Shown here: positions 7,493-16,856 of the stretch, piece by piece
Position numbering within the stretch: the stretch's first letter is position 1
How the letters are laid out: every line of letters starts with the position of its first letter
Made by a program: the position numbers and the translations under genes
From: Aminobacter anthyllidis
Lineage (GTDB): Bacteria; Pseudomonadota; Alphaproteobacteria; Rhizobiales; Rhizobiaceae
DNA: 64,000 nucleotides
Reading direction: 5' to 3'
Assembly: GCF_018555685.1 (NCBI RefSeq)
Contig: NZ_JAFLWW010000006.1
Span: 310,001 to 374,000, forward strand
The notes under the pieces: generated by a model
The model's input: the letters and a program-made list of their open reading frames with translations, nothing else
Told to the model about the DNA's origin: nothing
The model's database searches: none

Positions 7493-8668
7493 ATGAGCAT
7501 TCTGTCCACGCGCGCGATTTCGTCGGCCGACGCCATCGACACGGTCTTCAGGTTCTTCAGCAGCTATCGCGACGGCGTCGATGACAAGGATGTGCGCGCC
7601 GATCTCACCTTCGGCAATCCGCACGAAATGCCGCTGCCTGCGATGGTGGCGGCGATCAAGGCCAGGATGGAGCCGAAAAGCGCGAACTGGTTCGCCTACA
7701 AGACCAGCGAAGAGGAACCGCGCACGGTGATTGCCAAGGCCCTTGGCGCCGAACTCGGGCTGCCGTTCCACCCCGAGGACATCGCGATGACTCAGGGCGC
7801 CTTCGGTGCGGTCGCGCTCGCCTTTTCCCTGCTGCTTGACCCTGGCGACGAATGCATCATCCCGCTGCCGGGCTGGTTCTGCTACGCCACCACGCTGCGC
7901 GCCCGCAATGCTGTGCCGGTTCCGGTCCCGCTCGCCGAAGCAACATTCGACCTCGACGTGGCCGCCATCGAAGCGGCGATCTTGCCACGCACGCGGATCG
8001 TGGTGGTCAACACCCCGCACAATCCGACGGGCGTCATCTACAGCCGGGAACGTCTGACCGAACTCGCCGCCATGCTCACCCGCAAGTCGGCGGAGTTTGG
8101 CCGCCCAATCTTCATCCTGTCCGACGAACCCTACCGCCGCATCCGCTTCGACGGCGTGCCCTTTACCAGCCCCGCCGCCGTCTATCCCCACACGCTGATC
8201 GACTACAGCTACGGCAAGATCCTGCTCGCGCCGGGCCTGCGCATCGGCTACCTCGCAATCTGCCCGTCCATGCCCGAAGCCGACAAGCAAGCCCTGCGTG
8301 CGGCGGCGTTGACTTCGCAGGTTGGTGGCGGCTGGAATTTTCCCGATGCGCCGCTGCAATATGCGGTCGCCGATCTTGAAAGGATGAGCATCGACATCGG
8401 CGAACTGCAGCGTAAACGCGACCGGCTGCACGGCGCGCTGACGCAATGGGGCTACAGCATGACCAGGCCAGAAGGCACATTCTACCTCTGGGGCCGCGCG
8501 CCGGGCGGCGATTCGGTTGGCTTCATCCGCAGGCTGGCGGATCAAGGTGTCTTCGTGATGCCGGGAACGCTCTTCGACAGGCCGACGGATTTCCGGATCA
8601 GCCTGACGGGCACTGCAGAGATGGTCGAGGCAAGCCTTCCTGTCTTCGAGGCCGCAACTGAACGCTGA
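7493..8668 (+). CDS. Class I/II PLP-dependent aminotransferase
   Basis: 391 aa, fold-type I aminotransferase. Visible motifs are NTPHNPTG (173-180), D211 and Y214 in SDEPYRR, the Schiff-base lysine K242 in SYGK, and R250 that binds the substrate carboxylate. It transfers an amino group between an amino acid and a 2-oxo acid; the amino-acid specificity cannot be told. The frame is open upstream to 7415, but the start at 7493 has the ribosome site GGGAGCGA just before it. Free-standing, with no pathway genes next to it. Downstream is a 213-bp gap and then tRNA-Ser. Confidence 0.92.
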   Translation: MSILSTRAISSADAIDTVFRFFSSYRDGVDDKDVRADLTFGNPHEMPLPAMVAAIKARMEPKSANWFAYKTSEEEPRTVIAKALGAELGLPFHPEDIAMTQGAFGAVALAFSLLLDPGDECIIPLPGWFCYATTLRARNAVPVPVPLAEATFDLDVAAIEAAILPRTRIVVVNTPHNPTGVIYSRERLTELAAMLTRKSAEFGRPIFILSDEPYRRIRFDGVPFTSPAAVYPHTLIDYSYGKILLAPGLRIGYLAICPSMPEADKQALRAAALTSQVGGGWNFPDAPLQYAVADLERMSIDIGELQRKRDRLHGALTQWGYSMTRPEGTFYLWGRAPGGDSVGFIRRLADQGVFVMPGTLFDRPTDFRISLTGTAEMVEASLPVFEAATER

Positions 8669-8881
8669 CGCAGCTTTTGGAGCGAAATCGGGGATTTTTA
8701 GTCCGGGCGGGCTCTAATGCTATGGACGCCCCTGACGGCATCGGTGTGCCAAGGCTATGGGGTTGTCTGGTCGAGTCGGCCTTTTCCGGCCTGTTGTCGC
8801 GCTCGTATCCGCCGCTGCTAACCCCCTTTGAAATCAATAGGAATTTGGGCTTTCAAATGTAGGGGTTCGCAATTTGATGGC

Positions 8882-8971
8882 TGGCGGAGAGAGCGGGATT
8901 CGAACCCGCGTTACGGTTTCCCGTAAACACACTTTCCAGGCGTGCGCCTTCAACCACTCGGCCACCTCTCC
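8882..8971 (-). tRNA. tRNA-Ser (anticodon GGA)
   Basis: Read on the minus strand, a 7-bp acceptor stem (GGAGAGG with TCTCTCC), D-arm GCCGAGTGGTTGAAGGC, anticodon loop CTGGAAA giving anticodon GGA, a long variable arm as expected for serine tRNA, and T-arm GGGTTCGAATCCC are all present. Discriminator G and an encoded CCA complete the 3' end. It decodes UCC/UCU. No integrase or direct repeat of the tRNA 3' end is seen nearby, so it has not served as an integration site here. Confidence 0.97.
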
Positions 8972-9304
8972 GCATACGCGCCTTGCGCCGGCTGGTTCAG
9001 CCGGGCCGGTTGGGAGTGCACGCATCTCCTTGGCGTCGGCTCGCCGAGCCGTCAGTCGGGCGCAGTCAACCTGCCATACACCCATCCGCCTGCCGCCGAA
9101 CACCCGCTAAAGCATCTGGCCGCGGGGCTCATCTAGTCGATCCTGCGCTGCTTGCCAAGCGCTGAGGCGGCAAATGTTGCCTGGTGAAATGATCATGGCC
9201 GCGATTTGTGCTTTCGGGGTGTCCTGCGGCGAGCGCGACCGCCTGCTTGCCAGTGCGCGCCGCATTGCCGCAAAGTGCTGCAGGCTTGCGGCGGGGGAGA
9301 TTCG
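8972..9304. other. Intergenic stretch, nothing recognised
   Basis: 333 bp between the tRNA-Ser 5' end and the membrane-protein gene at 9305. It must hold the tRNA promoter (leftward). I see only a short hairpin (GGCAA-ATG-TTGCC near 9170) and no supported gene, repeat or operator. Confidence 0.4.
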
Positions 9305-10018
9305 ATGGCGTCCGACAACCAAACGCCCGAGAGGGACATCTGGGGCTGGCTGCCGGTGGCGTGGCTCTGCCTGGTCATGGCGCTCAGCGCCCGCGGCATT
9401 GACGCCAGCATCGCCATCATGCTGGATTTCTCGATGCCGACGGCGGTGTTGTGGCTGATCTACGCCTCGGTCGGCTTCAGCGCCGTGACGATTGCCTGGG
9501 GCATCTATCTGCTTGTCCTAGCCTACAATCGTTCTCCAGGCTTCCCTCGCAACTTCACCATCTGGCAATGGGCGATCATCGTCTTCCTGTTGGTCAAGCA
9601 GATCTACATCCTTGTCATGCCCGACTTCGCCTTCGGCATTGTCGGTCTTGCCTGGGACGGCGGCGAGATCGCGATCGGCTTGGCCATGATCTGGCTGGTC
9701 GGTCGGCAGGATCAAACGCCAGCCTTGCGGAGCAGTGGCTCGCATGAGCGGCCGCGCTTGCTGGTCTCCATCGTCGCCGCCATCATCGGCGTCATTGTCG
9801 GTGCGGCGCTAGGCGCCGGCCTCGCGCTCGCGGTTGGCTCGGGGATTTCCGAGGCCACCGACATGAGCTGCTTCGAAGGCGCCTGCGGCTACTTCGTGGT
9901 GCTGATCGGCCTCGGCGGTCTTCTTGTCGGCGCCGTTGCCGGCGGCATCTTCGCCGTCTGGCGGGTCAATCGCCGCAAGCCGAAGCCGGCCGTCCCGCCG
10001 CAAACGCCTGTCAATTAG
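9305..10018 (+). CDS. Multi-pass membrane protein, unknown function
   Basis: 237 aa. The N-terminal half has three to four hydrophobic spans separated by short loops (WLPVAWLCLVMALSA, VLWLIYASVG, IIVFLLVKQIYILVM). A polar linker (about 135-155) is followed by a Gly/Ala-rich pair of spans and a basic-proline tail. The first half is reminiscent of DUF2569 membrane proteins, but I am not certain. Start ATG 9305 follows GGGGGAGATTCG. A small membrane protein gene follows at 10089. Confidence 0.75.
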   Translation: MASDNQTPERDIWGWLPVAWLCLVMALSARGIDASIAIMLDFSMPTAVLWLIYASVGFSAVTIAWGIYLLVLAYNRSPGFPRNFTIWQWAIIVFLLVKQIYILVMPDFAFGIVGLAWDGGEIAIGLAMIWLVGRQDQTPALRSSGSHERPRLLVSIVAAIIGVIVGAALGAGLALAVGSGISEATDMSCFEGACGYFVVLIGLGGLLVGAVAGGIFAVWRVNRRKPKPAVPPQTPVN

Positions 10019-10088
10019 CCGTGTCTTCGATTGCACCTGCCGGTCACGCGGCCTATTTCTCGTTCATAACCGATATCCAGGACCGCCG

Positions 10089-10409
10089 ATGATCCGCTTC
10101 GTGTTCCGTCTTGCCGCCGCAATCGCGCTCTCAGTCGCCGTCATCATGGCCGTGCTCGACGCCACCCGCACCGTCGCCGTGTCGAGGCTGGTCATGACCC
10201 CGCTCGATACCAGCTGGTCGACGGCCTCGCCGACCACGCTGGCCGCGACCGAAGCATTCGTCCGCGAAAAGACCAGCCCGGCCTTCTGGGACAGCTTTGT
10301 CGTTCCGGTGCTCAATCAGCCTGGCTTCGCGATTTTCGCTGTCCTTGCCTTCCTGCTTTACGCGATTGGCCACAGGCGGCGTGCGAGCCGCTTTACCGGC
10401 GAGGTCTGA
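10089..10409 (+). CDS. Small membrane-anchored protein, 106 aa
   Basis: Two hydrophobic segments: residues about 5-24 ([18 protein letters not shown]) and about 78-95 ([14 protein letters not shown]), with an intervening extracytoplasmic loop of about 50 residues ([19 protein letters not shown]). The C terminus is basic (HRRRASRF). I recognise it as a conserved rhizobial hypothetical but not a named family. It sits between another membrane protein and msrA, all rightward, with gaps of 70 and 37 bp. Confidence 0.75.
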   Translation: MIRFVFRLAAAIALSVAVIMAVLDATRTVAVSRLVMTPLDTSWSTASPTTLAATEAFVREKTSPAFWDSFVVPVLNQPGFAIFAVLAFLLYAIGHRRRASRFTGEV

Positions 10410-10446
10410 GGCCGGCGCGGCGACAAGCTTCAAGGAGGGGTGCGCG

Positions 10447-11112
10447 ATGTTTTTCCTGAGCGACATGCTGAACAAGAAGCTCAAGCTGCCCGCCGCCAAC
10501 GAAGCGTTGCCCGGCCGCCAGCGGACCATCCCGACGGCGTCGAAGCATCATGTCTCAAAACGCCCGCTCAAGGGGCCTTATCCCGAGGGGCTCGACCAGG
10601 CGCTGTTCGGTCTCGGCTGTTTCTGGGGCGCCGAGCGGTTGTTGTGGCAGACGCCGGGCGTGTGGGTCACGGCGGTTGGCTACGCCGGTGGCCTGACACC
10701 CAATCCGACCTACCAGGAAACCCGCACCGGGCTTACCGGACATGCCGAGGTCGTGCTGGTGGTGTTCGACCCCCGCGAGGTCGCCTATGCCGAATTGCTG
10801 AAGATGTTCTGGGAGGCGCATGACCCGACGCAGGGAATGCGCCAGGGCAACGACGTTGGCACGACCTATCGCTCGGCGATCTACACCTTCTCCGATGCCC
10901 AGCAGGCCGAGGCGATTGCCTCGCGTGATGCCTATCAGGCCGCGCTCAAGGCTGCCGGCCGGGAAAAGATCACCACCGAGATCGACACCGCGCCTCAGTT
11001 CTACTTCGCTGAAGAGGATCATCAGCAATACCTTGCCAAGAATCCCCATGGCTATTGTGGCCTGAAGGGCACCGGCGTTGCTTGTGCAATCCCCGACAAG
11101 GCGGCCGTTTAG
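10447..11112 (+). CDS. msrA: Peptide methionine sulfoxide reductase MsrA
   Basis: 221 aa. Reduces methionine-S-sulfoxide in proteins or free. The catalytic cysteine C58 is in the diagnostic GCFWG motif, and resolving cysteines C204 and C213 are near the C terminus in GYC...AC. The N-terminal 45 residues precede the MsrA domain, as in many alphaproteobacterial enzymes. AAGGAGGGG (10432-10440) is a strong ribosome site 6 bp from ATG 10447, which settles the start although the frame is open further upstream. There is no msrB next door. Confidence 0.96.
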   Translation: MFFLSDMLNKKLKLPAANEALPGRQRTIPTASKHHVSKRPLKGPYPEGLDQALFGLGCFWGAERLLWQTPGVWVTAVGYAGGLTPNPTYQETRTGLTGHAEVVLVVFDPREVAYAELLKMFWEAHDPTQGMRQGNDVGTTYRSAIYTFSDAQQAEAIASRDAYQAALKAAGREKITTEIDTAPQFYFAEEDHQQYLAKNPHGYCGLKGTGVACAIPDKAAV

Positions 11113-11306
11113 ACATTCGTTTCACACACCATTTGCAACGCCTGTGCATTTTTCCAAAAGGTCAAGATTCCGCGTGAATTTTGTCTTGGCCCGTGCAAGA
11201 TATGGCCATGCGCGGGGGGAGAGATCCTCGCCATACGCTGTGCGGCAGCCGGAGGAACGGCTCGCGCGGCGATTGCAAAAAAGACAACCGACAGGGTGTG
11301 GATCAC

Positions 11307-12296
11307 ATGAAACGTATTGTCCTCGGCCTTCTGGCGGCTACCGCCATGTGCCTTCCGGCGCTCGCTGCTGATGTTCAGCCGGCGCTGCTCTACGATCTCG
11401 GTGGCAAGTTCGACAAGTCGTTCAATGAAGCGTCCTTCAACGGCGCCGAGAAGTTCAAGGCCGAGACCGGCATTGCCTATGTCGAGTTCGAAGTCTCCAA
11501 CGCCTCGCAGCGCGACCAGGCCTTGCGCCGCTTCGCCGAGGATGGCCGCAATCCGATCGTCATGGCCGGCTTTGCCTGGTCCGAGGCGCTCGCCAAGGTT
11601 GCTGCCGACTATCCCGACCTCAAGTTTGCCATCATCGACATGGTCGTCGAAAAGCCCAATGTGAAGTCGATCGTGTTCAAGGAGCATGAAGGCTCCTACC
11701 TCGTCGGCGTCATGGCGGCTCTCGCCTCGCAGTCCAAGAAGGTCGGCTTCGTCGGCGGCATGGACGTTCCGCTGATCCGCAAGTTCGGCTGCGGTTATGT
11801 CGGCGGCGCCAAGGCTGCCGGTGCGACCGAAGTCATCCAGAACATGACCGGCGACACGCCTGCCGCCTGGAACGACCCGACCAAGGGCGGTGAAATCACC
11901 AAGACCCAGATCTCGCAGGGTGCTGACGTCATCTACGCAGCGGCTGGCGGCACCGGCGTCGGCGTGCTCCAGGCTGCTGCCGACGGCGGCAAGCTCGGCA
12001 TCGGCGTCGATTCCAACCAGAACGGCCTGCAGCCGGGCAAGGTGCTGACCTCGATGCTCAAGCGCGTCGACGTCGCCGTCTACAACGCCTTCATGGATGC
12101 CAAGAACGACAAGTTCGAAGGCGGCATCAACAATCTTGGCCTCAAGGAAGGTGGCGTCGACTACGCCATGGACGACAACAACAAGGCGCTCGTCACCGAC
12201 GAGATGAAGGCTGCGGTCGAAAAGGCCAAGGCCGACATCATCGCCGGCACCATCCAGGTGCATGACTACACCTCGGACGACAAGTGCCCCTATTGA
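11307..12296 (+). CDS. BMP-family substrate-binding protein, nucleoside ABC importer
   Basis: 329 aa with a Sec signal peptide (MKRIVLGLLAATAMCLPALA-AD). It belongs to the basic membrane protein (BMP/PnrA) family, which binds purine and pyrimidine nucleosides. Family motifs include the N-terminal LLYDLGGKFDKSFNEASFNG and GSYLVGVMAA. Although it stands alone, the matching ATPase and permeases begin at 13166, so this is very probably the binding protein for that importer. A stable hairpin at 12315-12349 follows, which would let it be expressed at a higher level than the membrane parts. Confidence 0.94.
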   Translation: MKRIVLGLLAATAMCLPALAADVQPALLYDLGGKFDKSFNEASFNGAEKFKAETGIAYVEFEVSNASQRDQALRRFAEDGRNPIVMAGFAWSEALAKVAADYPDLKFAIIDMVVEKPNVKSIVFKEHEGSYLVGVMAALASQSKKVGFVGGMDVPLIRKFGCGYVGGAKAAGATEVIQNMTGDTPAAWNDPTKGGEITKTQISQGADVIYAAAGGTGVGVLQAAADGGKLGIGVDSNQNGLQPGKVLTSMLKRVDVAVYNAFMDAKNDKFEGGINNLGLKEGGVDYAMDDNNKALVTDEMKAAVEKAKADIIAGTIQVHDYTSDDKCPY

Positions 12297-12314
12297 TCGG
12301 CTAGCCCGATCGAA

Positions 12315-12349
12315 ACCCACGCCGCCGGGCATCGTCCGGCGGCGTGGGT
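12315..12349 (+). terminator. Strong GC hairpin after binding-protein gene
   Basis: Perfect 14-bp stem ACCCACGCCGCCGG / CCGGCGGCGTGGGT with a 7-nt loop, 18 bp after the binding-protein stop codon. The following bases are only moderately T-rich, so it may act as a terminator or as an RNase-blocking 3' stabiliser. Confidence 0.7.
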
Positions 12350-12380
12350 CATTCTGGCTCGGTTTTTGGGGCGGCAGTCA

Positions 12381-12752
12381 ATGTTCACGGTGACCGGAAT
12401 TGGCGGCTTCTTCTTTCGCGCCAGGGACCCTCAAGCGCTCGCTGCCTGGTATGAAAAGCACCTTGGCATCTCGGACATTTCGCGCGAGGTCTGGAAACAG
12501 CAGGCGGGGCCGACAATCCTTGCGCCCTTCAGCCAGGACACCGAGTATTTCGGCCGCCCGGAGCAGCAATGGTTGATCAATCTGCGCGTCGATGACCTCG
12601 ATGCCGCGATGTCCGACCTGAAGGCTGCCGGTATCGCGGTGGAAACGCGAGCGGAATGGGACTCGGAGGTCGGCCGGTTTTGTCGGATCCACGATCCCGA
12701 GGACAATCCGATCGAGCTGTGGCAGCCATCCGACGCTGCCGGTCTGGCCTGA
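12381..12752 (+). CDS. VOC-superfamily (glyoxalase-like) protein
   Basis: 123 aa, a single vicinal-oxygen-chelate module pair: N-terminal FFFRARDPQALAAWYEKHLGI and C-terminal RIHDPEDNPIELWQP. The glutamate in NPIELWQP is a usual metal ligand. VOC members include lactoylglutathione lyase, dioxygenases and resistance proteins; this short form cannot be assigned a substrate. ATG 12381 starts the recognisable domain; the TTG at 12366 upstream is unlikely. Confidence 0.88.
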   Translation: MFTVTGIGGFFFRARDPQALAAWYEKHLGISDISREVWKQQAGPTILAPFSQDTEYFGRPEQQWLINLRVDDLDAAMSDLKAAGIAVETRAEWDSEVGRFCRIHDPEDNPIELWQPSDAAGLA

Positions 12753-12788
12753 ATCTTGATCGGCCTGAATCTTGATCGGAAAGCTGGA

Positions 12789-12998
12789 TCACCAGTGGGG
12801 CGGTTTGGTCACCGGCGTATCGGGCGCCGACTGTTCTTCGAGCGCCAGAAAACGCTCGGCGAGCACGTCGAGTTTCTTTTGCATCCGCTCGATGATCTTC
12901 CACTGTTCGGCGATCTGGCCGGAAAGCTCCTCGATCGTATGCTCCTGCTCAGTGGCGCGTATTTCGAGCGTCGTCAGCCGGTCATCGGGCGTGGTCAT
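12789..12998 (-). CDS. slyX: SlyX family protein
   Basis: 69 aa. Almost wholly a coiled coil (LTTLEIRATEQEHTIEELSGQIAEQ in heptads) ending in the family-typical Pro-rich tail with PPHW. SlyX has no established biochemical role. It is oriented leftward against its neighbours, sitting between the VOC gene and the ABC operon, so it interrupts the nucleoside-transport locus. Confidence 0.9.
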   Translation of the reverse strand: MTTPDDRLTTLEIRATEQEHTIEELSGQIAEQWKIIERMQKKLDVLAERFLALEEQSAPDTPVTKPPHW

Positions 12999-13165
12999 GG
13001 GCGATCCTCATTAGGTCGTCATTTCGGTCGTTGCGTCGAAATTGGTCAAGGGTCGGCCAATTCCACGGGGCAACAAGGCGAGCCGATTGGCAGGGCAGTA
13101 TCGGCGTGCTAGCTCTTTCGGCAAGCCATAACAAGAACATAAGAAACCTGAGGTGGGACGGTCGT

Positions 13166-14698
13166 ATGGCGGAAGCAGCTATCGAACTGATCGGCATCAA
13201 CAAGAGTTTTGGTGCGGTCCGCGCCAACCGCGATATCGCGCTCGAAATACCGCGCGGCACCATCCACGGCATCATCGGTGAAAACGGCGCCGGCAAGTCG
13301 ACGCTGATGTCGATCCTCTACGGCTTCTACCAGGCCGACAGCGGCGAGATCCGCGTCAATGGCAAGCCGACCAACATCAAGACGCCCAATGACGCGATCG
13401 CCGTGGGCATCGGCATGGTCCACCAGCACTTCATGCTGGTCGAGAATTTCTCGGTGCTGGAAAACGTCATTCTTGGTGCCGAGGGCGAGGCGCTGCTCAA
13501 GAAATCGATCGCCAAGGCGCGCTCCGAGCTGCATCGTCTCGAAGACGAATACGGCCTCGAGGTCGATCCCGATGCGCTCATCGAAGAATTGCCGGTCGGC
13601 CTGCAGCAGCGCGTTGAAATCCTCAAGGCACTCTATCGTGGCGCCGAAATCCTGATCCTCGACGAGCCGACTGGAGTGCTCACCCCGGCCGAGGCCGACC
13701 ACCTGTTCCGCATCCTCCAGCAGCTGAAGGAGCAGGGCAAGACGGTGGTCCTGATCACGCACAAGCTGCGCGAGATCATGGCGATCACCGACAATGTCTC
13801 GGTCATGCGCCAGGGCACCATGGTGGCGACGCGCAAGACCAGCGAAACCACCGTCGAGGAACTGGCCGAGCTGATGGTCGGCCGCCGCGTGCTGCTGCGC
13901 GTCGAAAAGGGCGAGGCAAAGCCGGGGGCCGTCAAGCTCGCGGTCAAGAACCTGACCGTCAGGGATTCGCGCGGCGTCACCATGGTCGACGACGTCTCGT
14001 TCGACATCCGCGCCGGCGAGATCGTCGGCATCGCCGGTGTCGCCGGCAATGGCCAGTCCGAGCTGATGGAGGCCGTCTCCGGCATCCGCAAGGCAGTTTC
14101 GGGCACCGTCATGCTCGATGGCACGCCGATCGACCTGACCGGCCAGGCCGATCCCGGCGAGTTGCGCGATCGTGGCCTAGCCCATGTGCCGGAAGACCGG
14201 CATCATGTCGGGCTGGTGCTGGCCTTCGACGAAAGCGAGAACTCGATCCTCGGCTATCACGACAAGCCGCAATACCTCAAAGGCCCGTTTCTCAACCTCG
14301 ATGCGATCCAGAAGGACGCGCAGGAAAAGATCGAGAAATACGATATCCGCCCGGCCAATCCCCGGCTTAAAACCGCAAATTTCTCCGGCGGCAACCAGCA
14401 GAAGATCGTGCTCGCGCGGGAAATCGAACAAGATCCCGGCGTTTTGATCGTCGGCCAGCCGACCCGCGGCGTCGATGTCGGTGCCATCGAATTCATCCAC
14501 AGGCGCCTGATCGCCATGCGCGACCAGGGCAAGGCGGTGCTGCTTGTCTCGGTCGAGCTCGACGAGATCCGCTCGCTGTCCGACCGTATCCTGGTAATGT
14601 TCGCCGGCCGCGTCGTCGGCGAGCGCGGACCCGAAACCAGCGAAGGCGAGCTTGGGCTGCTGATGGCAGGCGTCGAACACAAGGAGGCCGCCGAATGA
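13166..14698 (+). CDS. Nucleoside ABC importer ATPase, two fused ABC domains
   Basis: 510 aa, two tandem nucleotide-binding domains as in RbsA/MglA/NupA. Domain 1: Walker A GENGAGKS (38-45), a family-typical altered signature LPVGLQQR, Walker B ILILDEPT. Domain 2: degenerate Walker A GVAGNGQSE, normal signature FSGGNQQK and a Walker B reading LIVGQPTRGVD. This asymmetric degeneration is normal for the family. With the two permeases and the BMP binding protein it makes a nucleoside importer. The frame is open upstream to 13031, but MAEAAIELIG at 13166, after AGGTGGGACG, starts the domain. First gene of the import/salvage operon. Confidence 0.95.
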   Translation: MAEAAIELIGINKSFGAVRANRDIALEIPRGTIHGIIGENGAGKSTLMSILYGFYQADSGEIRVNGKPTNIKTPNDAIAVGIGMVHQHFMLVENFSVLENVILGAEGEALLKKSIAKARSELHRLEDEYGLEVDPDALIEELPVGLQQRVEILKALYRGAEILILDEPTGVLTPAEADHLFRILQQLKEQGKTVVLITHKLREIMAITDNVSVMRQGTMVATRKTSETTVEELAELMVGRRVLLRVEKGEAKPGAVKLAVKNLTVRDSRGVTMVDDVSFDIRAGEIVGIAGVAGNGQSELMEAVSGIRKAVSGTVMLDGTPIDLTGQADPGELRDRGLAHVPEDRHHVGLVLAFDESENSILGYHDKPQYLKGPFLNLDAIQKDAQEKIEKYDIRPANPRLKTANFSGGNQQKIVLAREIEQDPGVLIVGQPTRGVDVGAIEFIHRRLIAMRDQGKAVLLVSVELDEIRSLSDRILVMFAGRVVGERGPETSEGELGLLMAGVEHKEAAE

Positions 14699-15837
14699 GC
14701 ACGCCTTACGCAAAACTCCCGGCCTGGGCCGATTACGGCCTCATCCCCCTCATCAACCTGCTTGTCGCCTTTGCCGTTGCCGGCCTCGTCGTGCTGCTCG
14801 TCGGCGAAAATCCGCTGCGCGCCGCCGTCATCCTCGTCGAGGGCGCCTTCGGCAGCGGCCAGGGCATTGCCTACACGCTGTTTTACGCCACCAACTTCAT
14901 CTTCACCGGCCTTGCGGTCGCGGTCGCCTTCCACTGCGGCCTGTTCAACATCGGCGGCGAGGGCCAGGCCTACATCGGCGGTCTTGGCATCGCCATTGTT
15001 GTCCTGTCCTTCGACAGCACGCTGCCCTGGTGGGTCGTCTTTCCGCTGGCGATCATAGCCTCCGCGCTCTTCGGCGCGCTGTGGGCGCTGATCCCGGCCT
15101 ATCTCCAGGCCAAGCGCGGCTCGCACATCGTCATCACCACCATCATGTTCAACTTCATCGCCGCCTCGGTGATGGTCTACATGCTGGTCAACGTGCTGAA
15201 GCCGATGGGCTCGATGGCGCCGCAGACGCGCCAGTTCCTCGAAGGCGGGCAGTTGCCCAAGCTCGGCTGGCTGCTCGCCGAATTCGGCCTCAAGGTCAGG
15301 CCGTCGGCGCCGCTCAACATCTCGTTCCTGCTGGCGCTGGTCATGGCCTTCCTTGTCTGGGTGCTGATCTGGCGCACCAGGCTCGGCTACGAGATCCGCA
15401 CCTACGGCTTCAGCTCGAAGGCCGCGCGCTACGCCGGCATTTCGGAACCCCGCATCATCATCGTCACCATGCTGATCTCGGGCGCGCTCGCCGGCATGAT
15501 GGCGCTCAACCCGATCATGGGCGACCAGCACAACGTGCCGCTCGATTTCGTTTCCGGCGCCGGCTTCGTCGGCATCGCTGTGGCGCTGATGGGCCGTTCG
15601 CATCCGGCCGGCATCGTGCCGGCGGCGATCCTGTTCGGCATGCTCTACCAGGGCGGCGCCGAGCTCGCCTTCGAGATGCCGAACATCTCCCGCGACATGA
15701 TCGTCATCATCCAGGGCCTGGTGATCCTGTTCGCCGGCGCGCTGGAGAACATGTTCCGGCCGACGATCCAGGGCATCTTCGCGAGTATCAGCCCAGGATC
15801 GGTCGGCATCACGGCGACCAAAGGGGAGCGTGCCTGA
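14695..15837 (+). CDS. Nucleoside ABC importer permease 1
   Basis: 380 aa, about ten membrane spans, belonging to the branched-chain/BMP-type permease family (NupB/YufP-like). The conserved FNIGGEGQAYIGG loop is at about residue 83. The start overlaps the ATPase stop by 4 bp (ATGA), and the 3' end abuts the second permease, so the pair is translationally coupled and likely forms a heterodimeric channel. Confidence 0.94.
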   Translation: MSTPYAKLPAWADYGLIPLINLLVAFAVAGLVVLLVGENPLRAAVILVEGAFGSGQGIAYTLFYATNFIFTGLAVAVAFHCGLFNIGGEGQAYIGGLGIAIVVLSFDSTLPWWVVFPLAIIASALFGALWALIPAYLQAKRGSHIVITTIMFNFIAASVMVYMLVNVLKPMGSMAPQTRQFLEGGQLPKLGWLLAEFGLKVRPSAPLNISFLLALVMAFLVWVLIWRTRLGYEIRTYGFSSKAARYAGISEPRIIIVTMLISGALAGMMALNPIMGDQHNVPLDFVSGAGFVGIAVALMGRSHPAGIVPAAILFGMLYQGGAELAFEMPNISRDMIVIIQGLVILFAGALENMFRPTIQGIFASISPGSVGITATKGERA

Positions 15838-15838
15838 A

Positions 15839-16810
15839 ATGGAATTCGTCGACGCGCTCATCAACATCCTGAACTCGACCATCCGCGTTTCGGTGCCGCT
15901 GCTGCTTGCCTGCCTGGCCGGCCTCTATTCCGAACGCGCCGGCGTCTTCGACATCGGCCTTGAAGGCAAGATGCTGGCAGGCGCCTTCGCCGGTGCCGCG
16001 GCTGCGGCGGTCTTCGCCTCGGCGTGGATCGGCCTGCTCGTCGCCGTGCTGGTTTCGGTCGGCATGGCGCTGGTCCATGGCTTTGCCTCGATCACCCATC
16101 GCGGCAACCAGATCGTCTCGGGCGTGGCCATCAACTTCATCGCCGCCGGCTCGACGATCATCCTCGGCCAGGCCTGGTTCCAGCAGGGCGGGCGCACGCC
16201 CTCGCTGCCGCCGGAAGGCCGCTTTGGCGAGATCAAGCTGCCCGGCGCCGACGCGCTGCGCGACGTGCCCGTCATCGGCCAGCTCTATTCCGGCCTGCTG
16301 TCGGGCCACTCGCTGTTGACCTACGTCGCCTTCCTCGCCGTGCCGTTCACCTGGTGGGTGCTGTTCCGCACGCGCTTTGGCCTGCGCCTGCGCGCCGTCG
16401 GCGAAAACCCGGCCGCGGTCGACACCGCCGGCATCTCGGTCGCCTGGCTGCGCTACCGCGCCGTCATCTGCACCGGCATCCTCACCGGACTTGCCGGCTC
16501 CTACATGGCGCTCGCCCAGAATGCCGGCTTCGTCAAGGACATGACCGCCGGCCGAGGCTACATCGCGCTCGCAGCCCTGATCTTCGCCAAGTGGAAACCG
16601 GTGCCGGCAATGTTCGCCTGCCTGCTGTTCGGCTTCCTCGACGCGCTGTCGATCCGCCTGCAGGGCACGCCACTGCCGCTCATTGGCAAGGTGCCGGTGC
16701 AATTGATGCAGGCGCTGCCCTACATCCTCACCGTCATCCTGCTCGCCGGCTTCATCGGCAAGGCCATCCCGCCGCGTGCCGGTGGCGTGCCTTATGTGAA
16801 GGAGCGCTGA
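15839..16810 (+). CDS. Nucleoside ABC importer permease 2
   Basis: 323 aa, about nine to ten membrane spans, NupC/YufQ-like partner of the preceding permease. The FDIGLEGKMLAGAF segment matches the family glycine loop. AAGGGGAG at 15821-15828 is 10 bp before ATG 15839. The upstream in-frame GTG at 15830 would sit on top of this ribosome site, so ATG is chosen. The gene starts 1 bp after the first permease stop codon. Confidence 0.94.
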   Translation: MEFVDALINILNSTIRVSVPLLLACLAGLYSERAGVFDIGLEGKMLAGAFAGAAAAAVFASAWIGLLVAVLVSVGMALVHGFASITHRGNQIVSGVAINFIAAGSTIILGQAWFQQGGRTPSLPPEGRFGEIKLPGADALRDVPVIGQLYSGLLSGHSLLTYVAFLAVPFTWWVLFRTRFGLRLRAVGENPAAVDTAGISVAWLRYRAVICTGILTGLAGSYMALAQNAGFVKDMTAGRGYIALAALIFAKWKPVPAMFACLLFGFLDALSIRLQGTPLPLIGKVPVQLMQALPYILTVILLAGFIGKAIPPRAGGVPYVKER

Positions 16811-16856
16811 GATCGAACGTTGCCTTCCAACATAGCGGGGGAGCTTGGAGGTCGTT

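Noticed and set aside
8882-9304. tRNA-Ser as a possible integration site for a genomic island
   Set aside because: No integrase gene and no direct repeat of the tRNA 3' end were seen downstream; neighbours are core-like.
14257-15882. 541-codon minus-strand open frame opposite the nucleoside permeases
   Set aside because: Composition (Asp/Glu/His/Arg/Gln-rich, no hydrophobic core) is that of an antisense shadow of membrane-protein codons.
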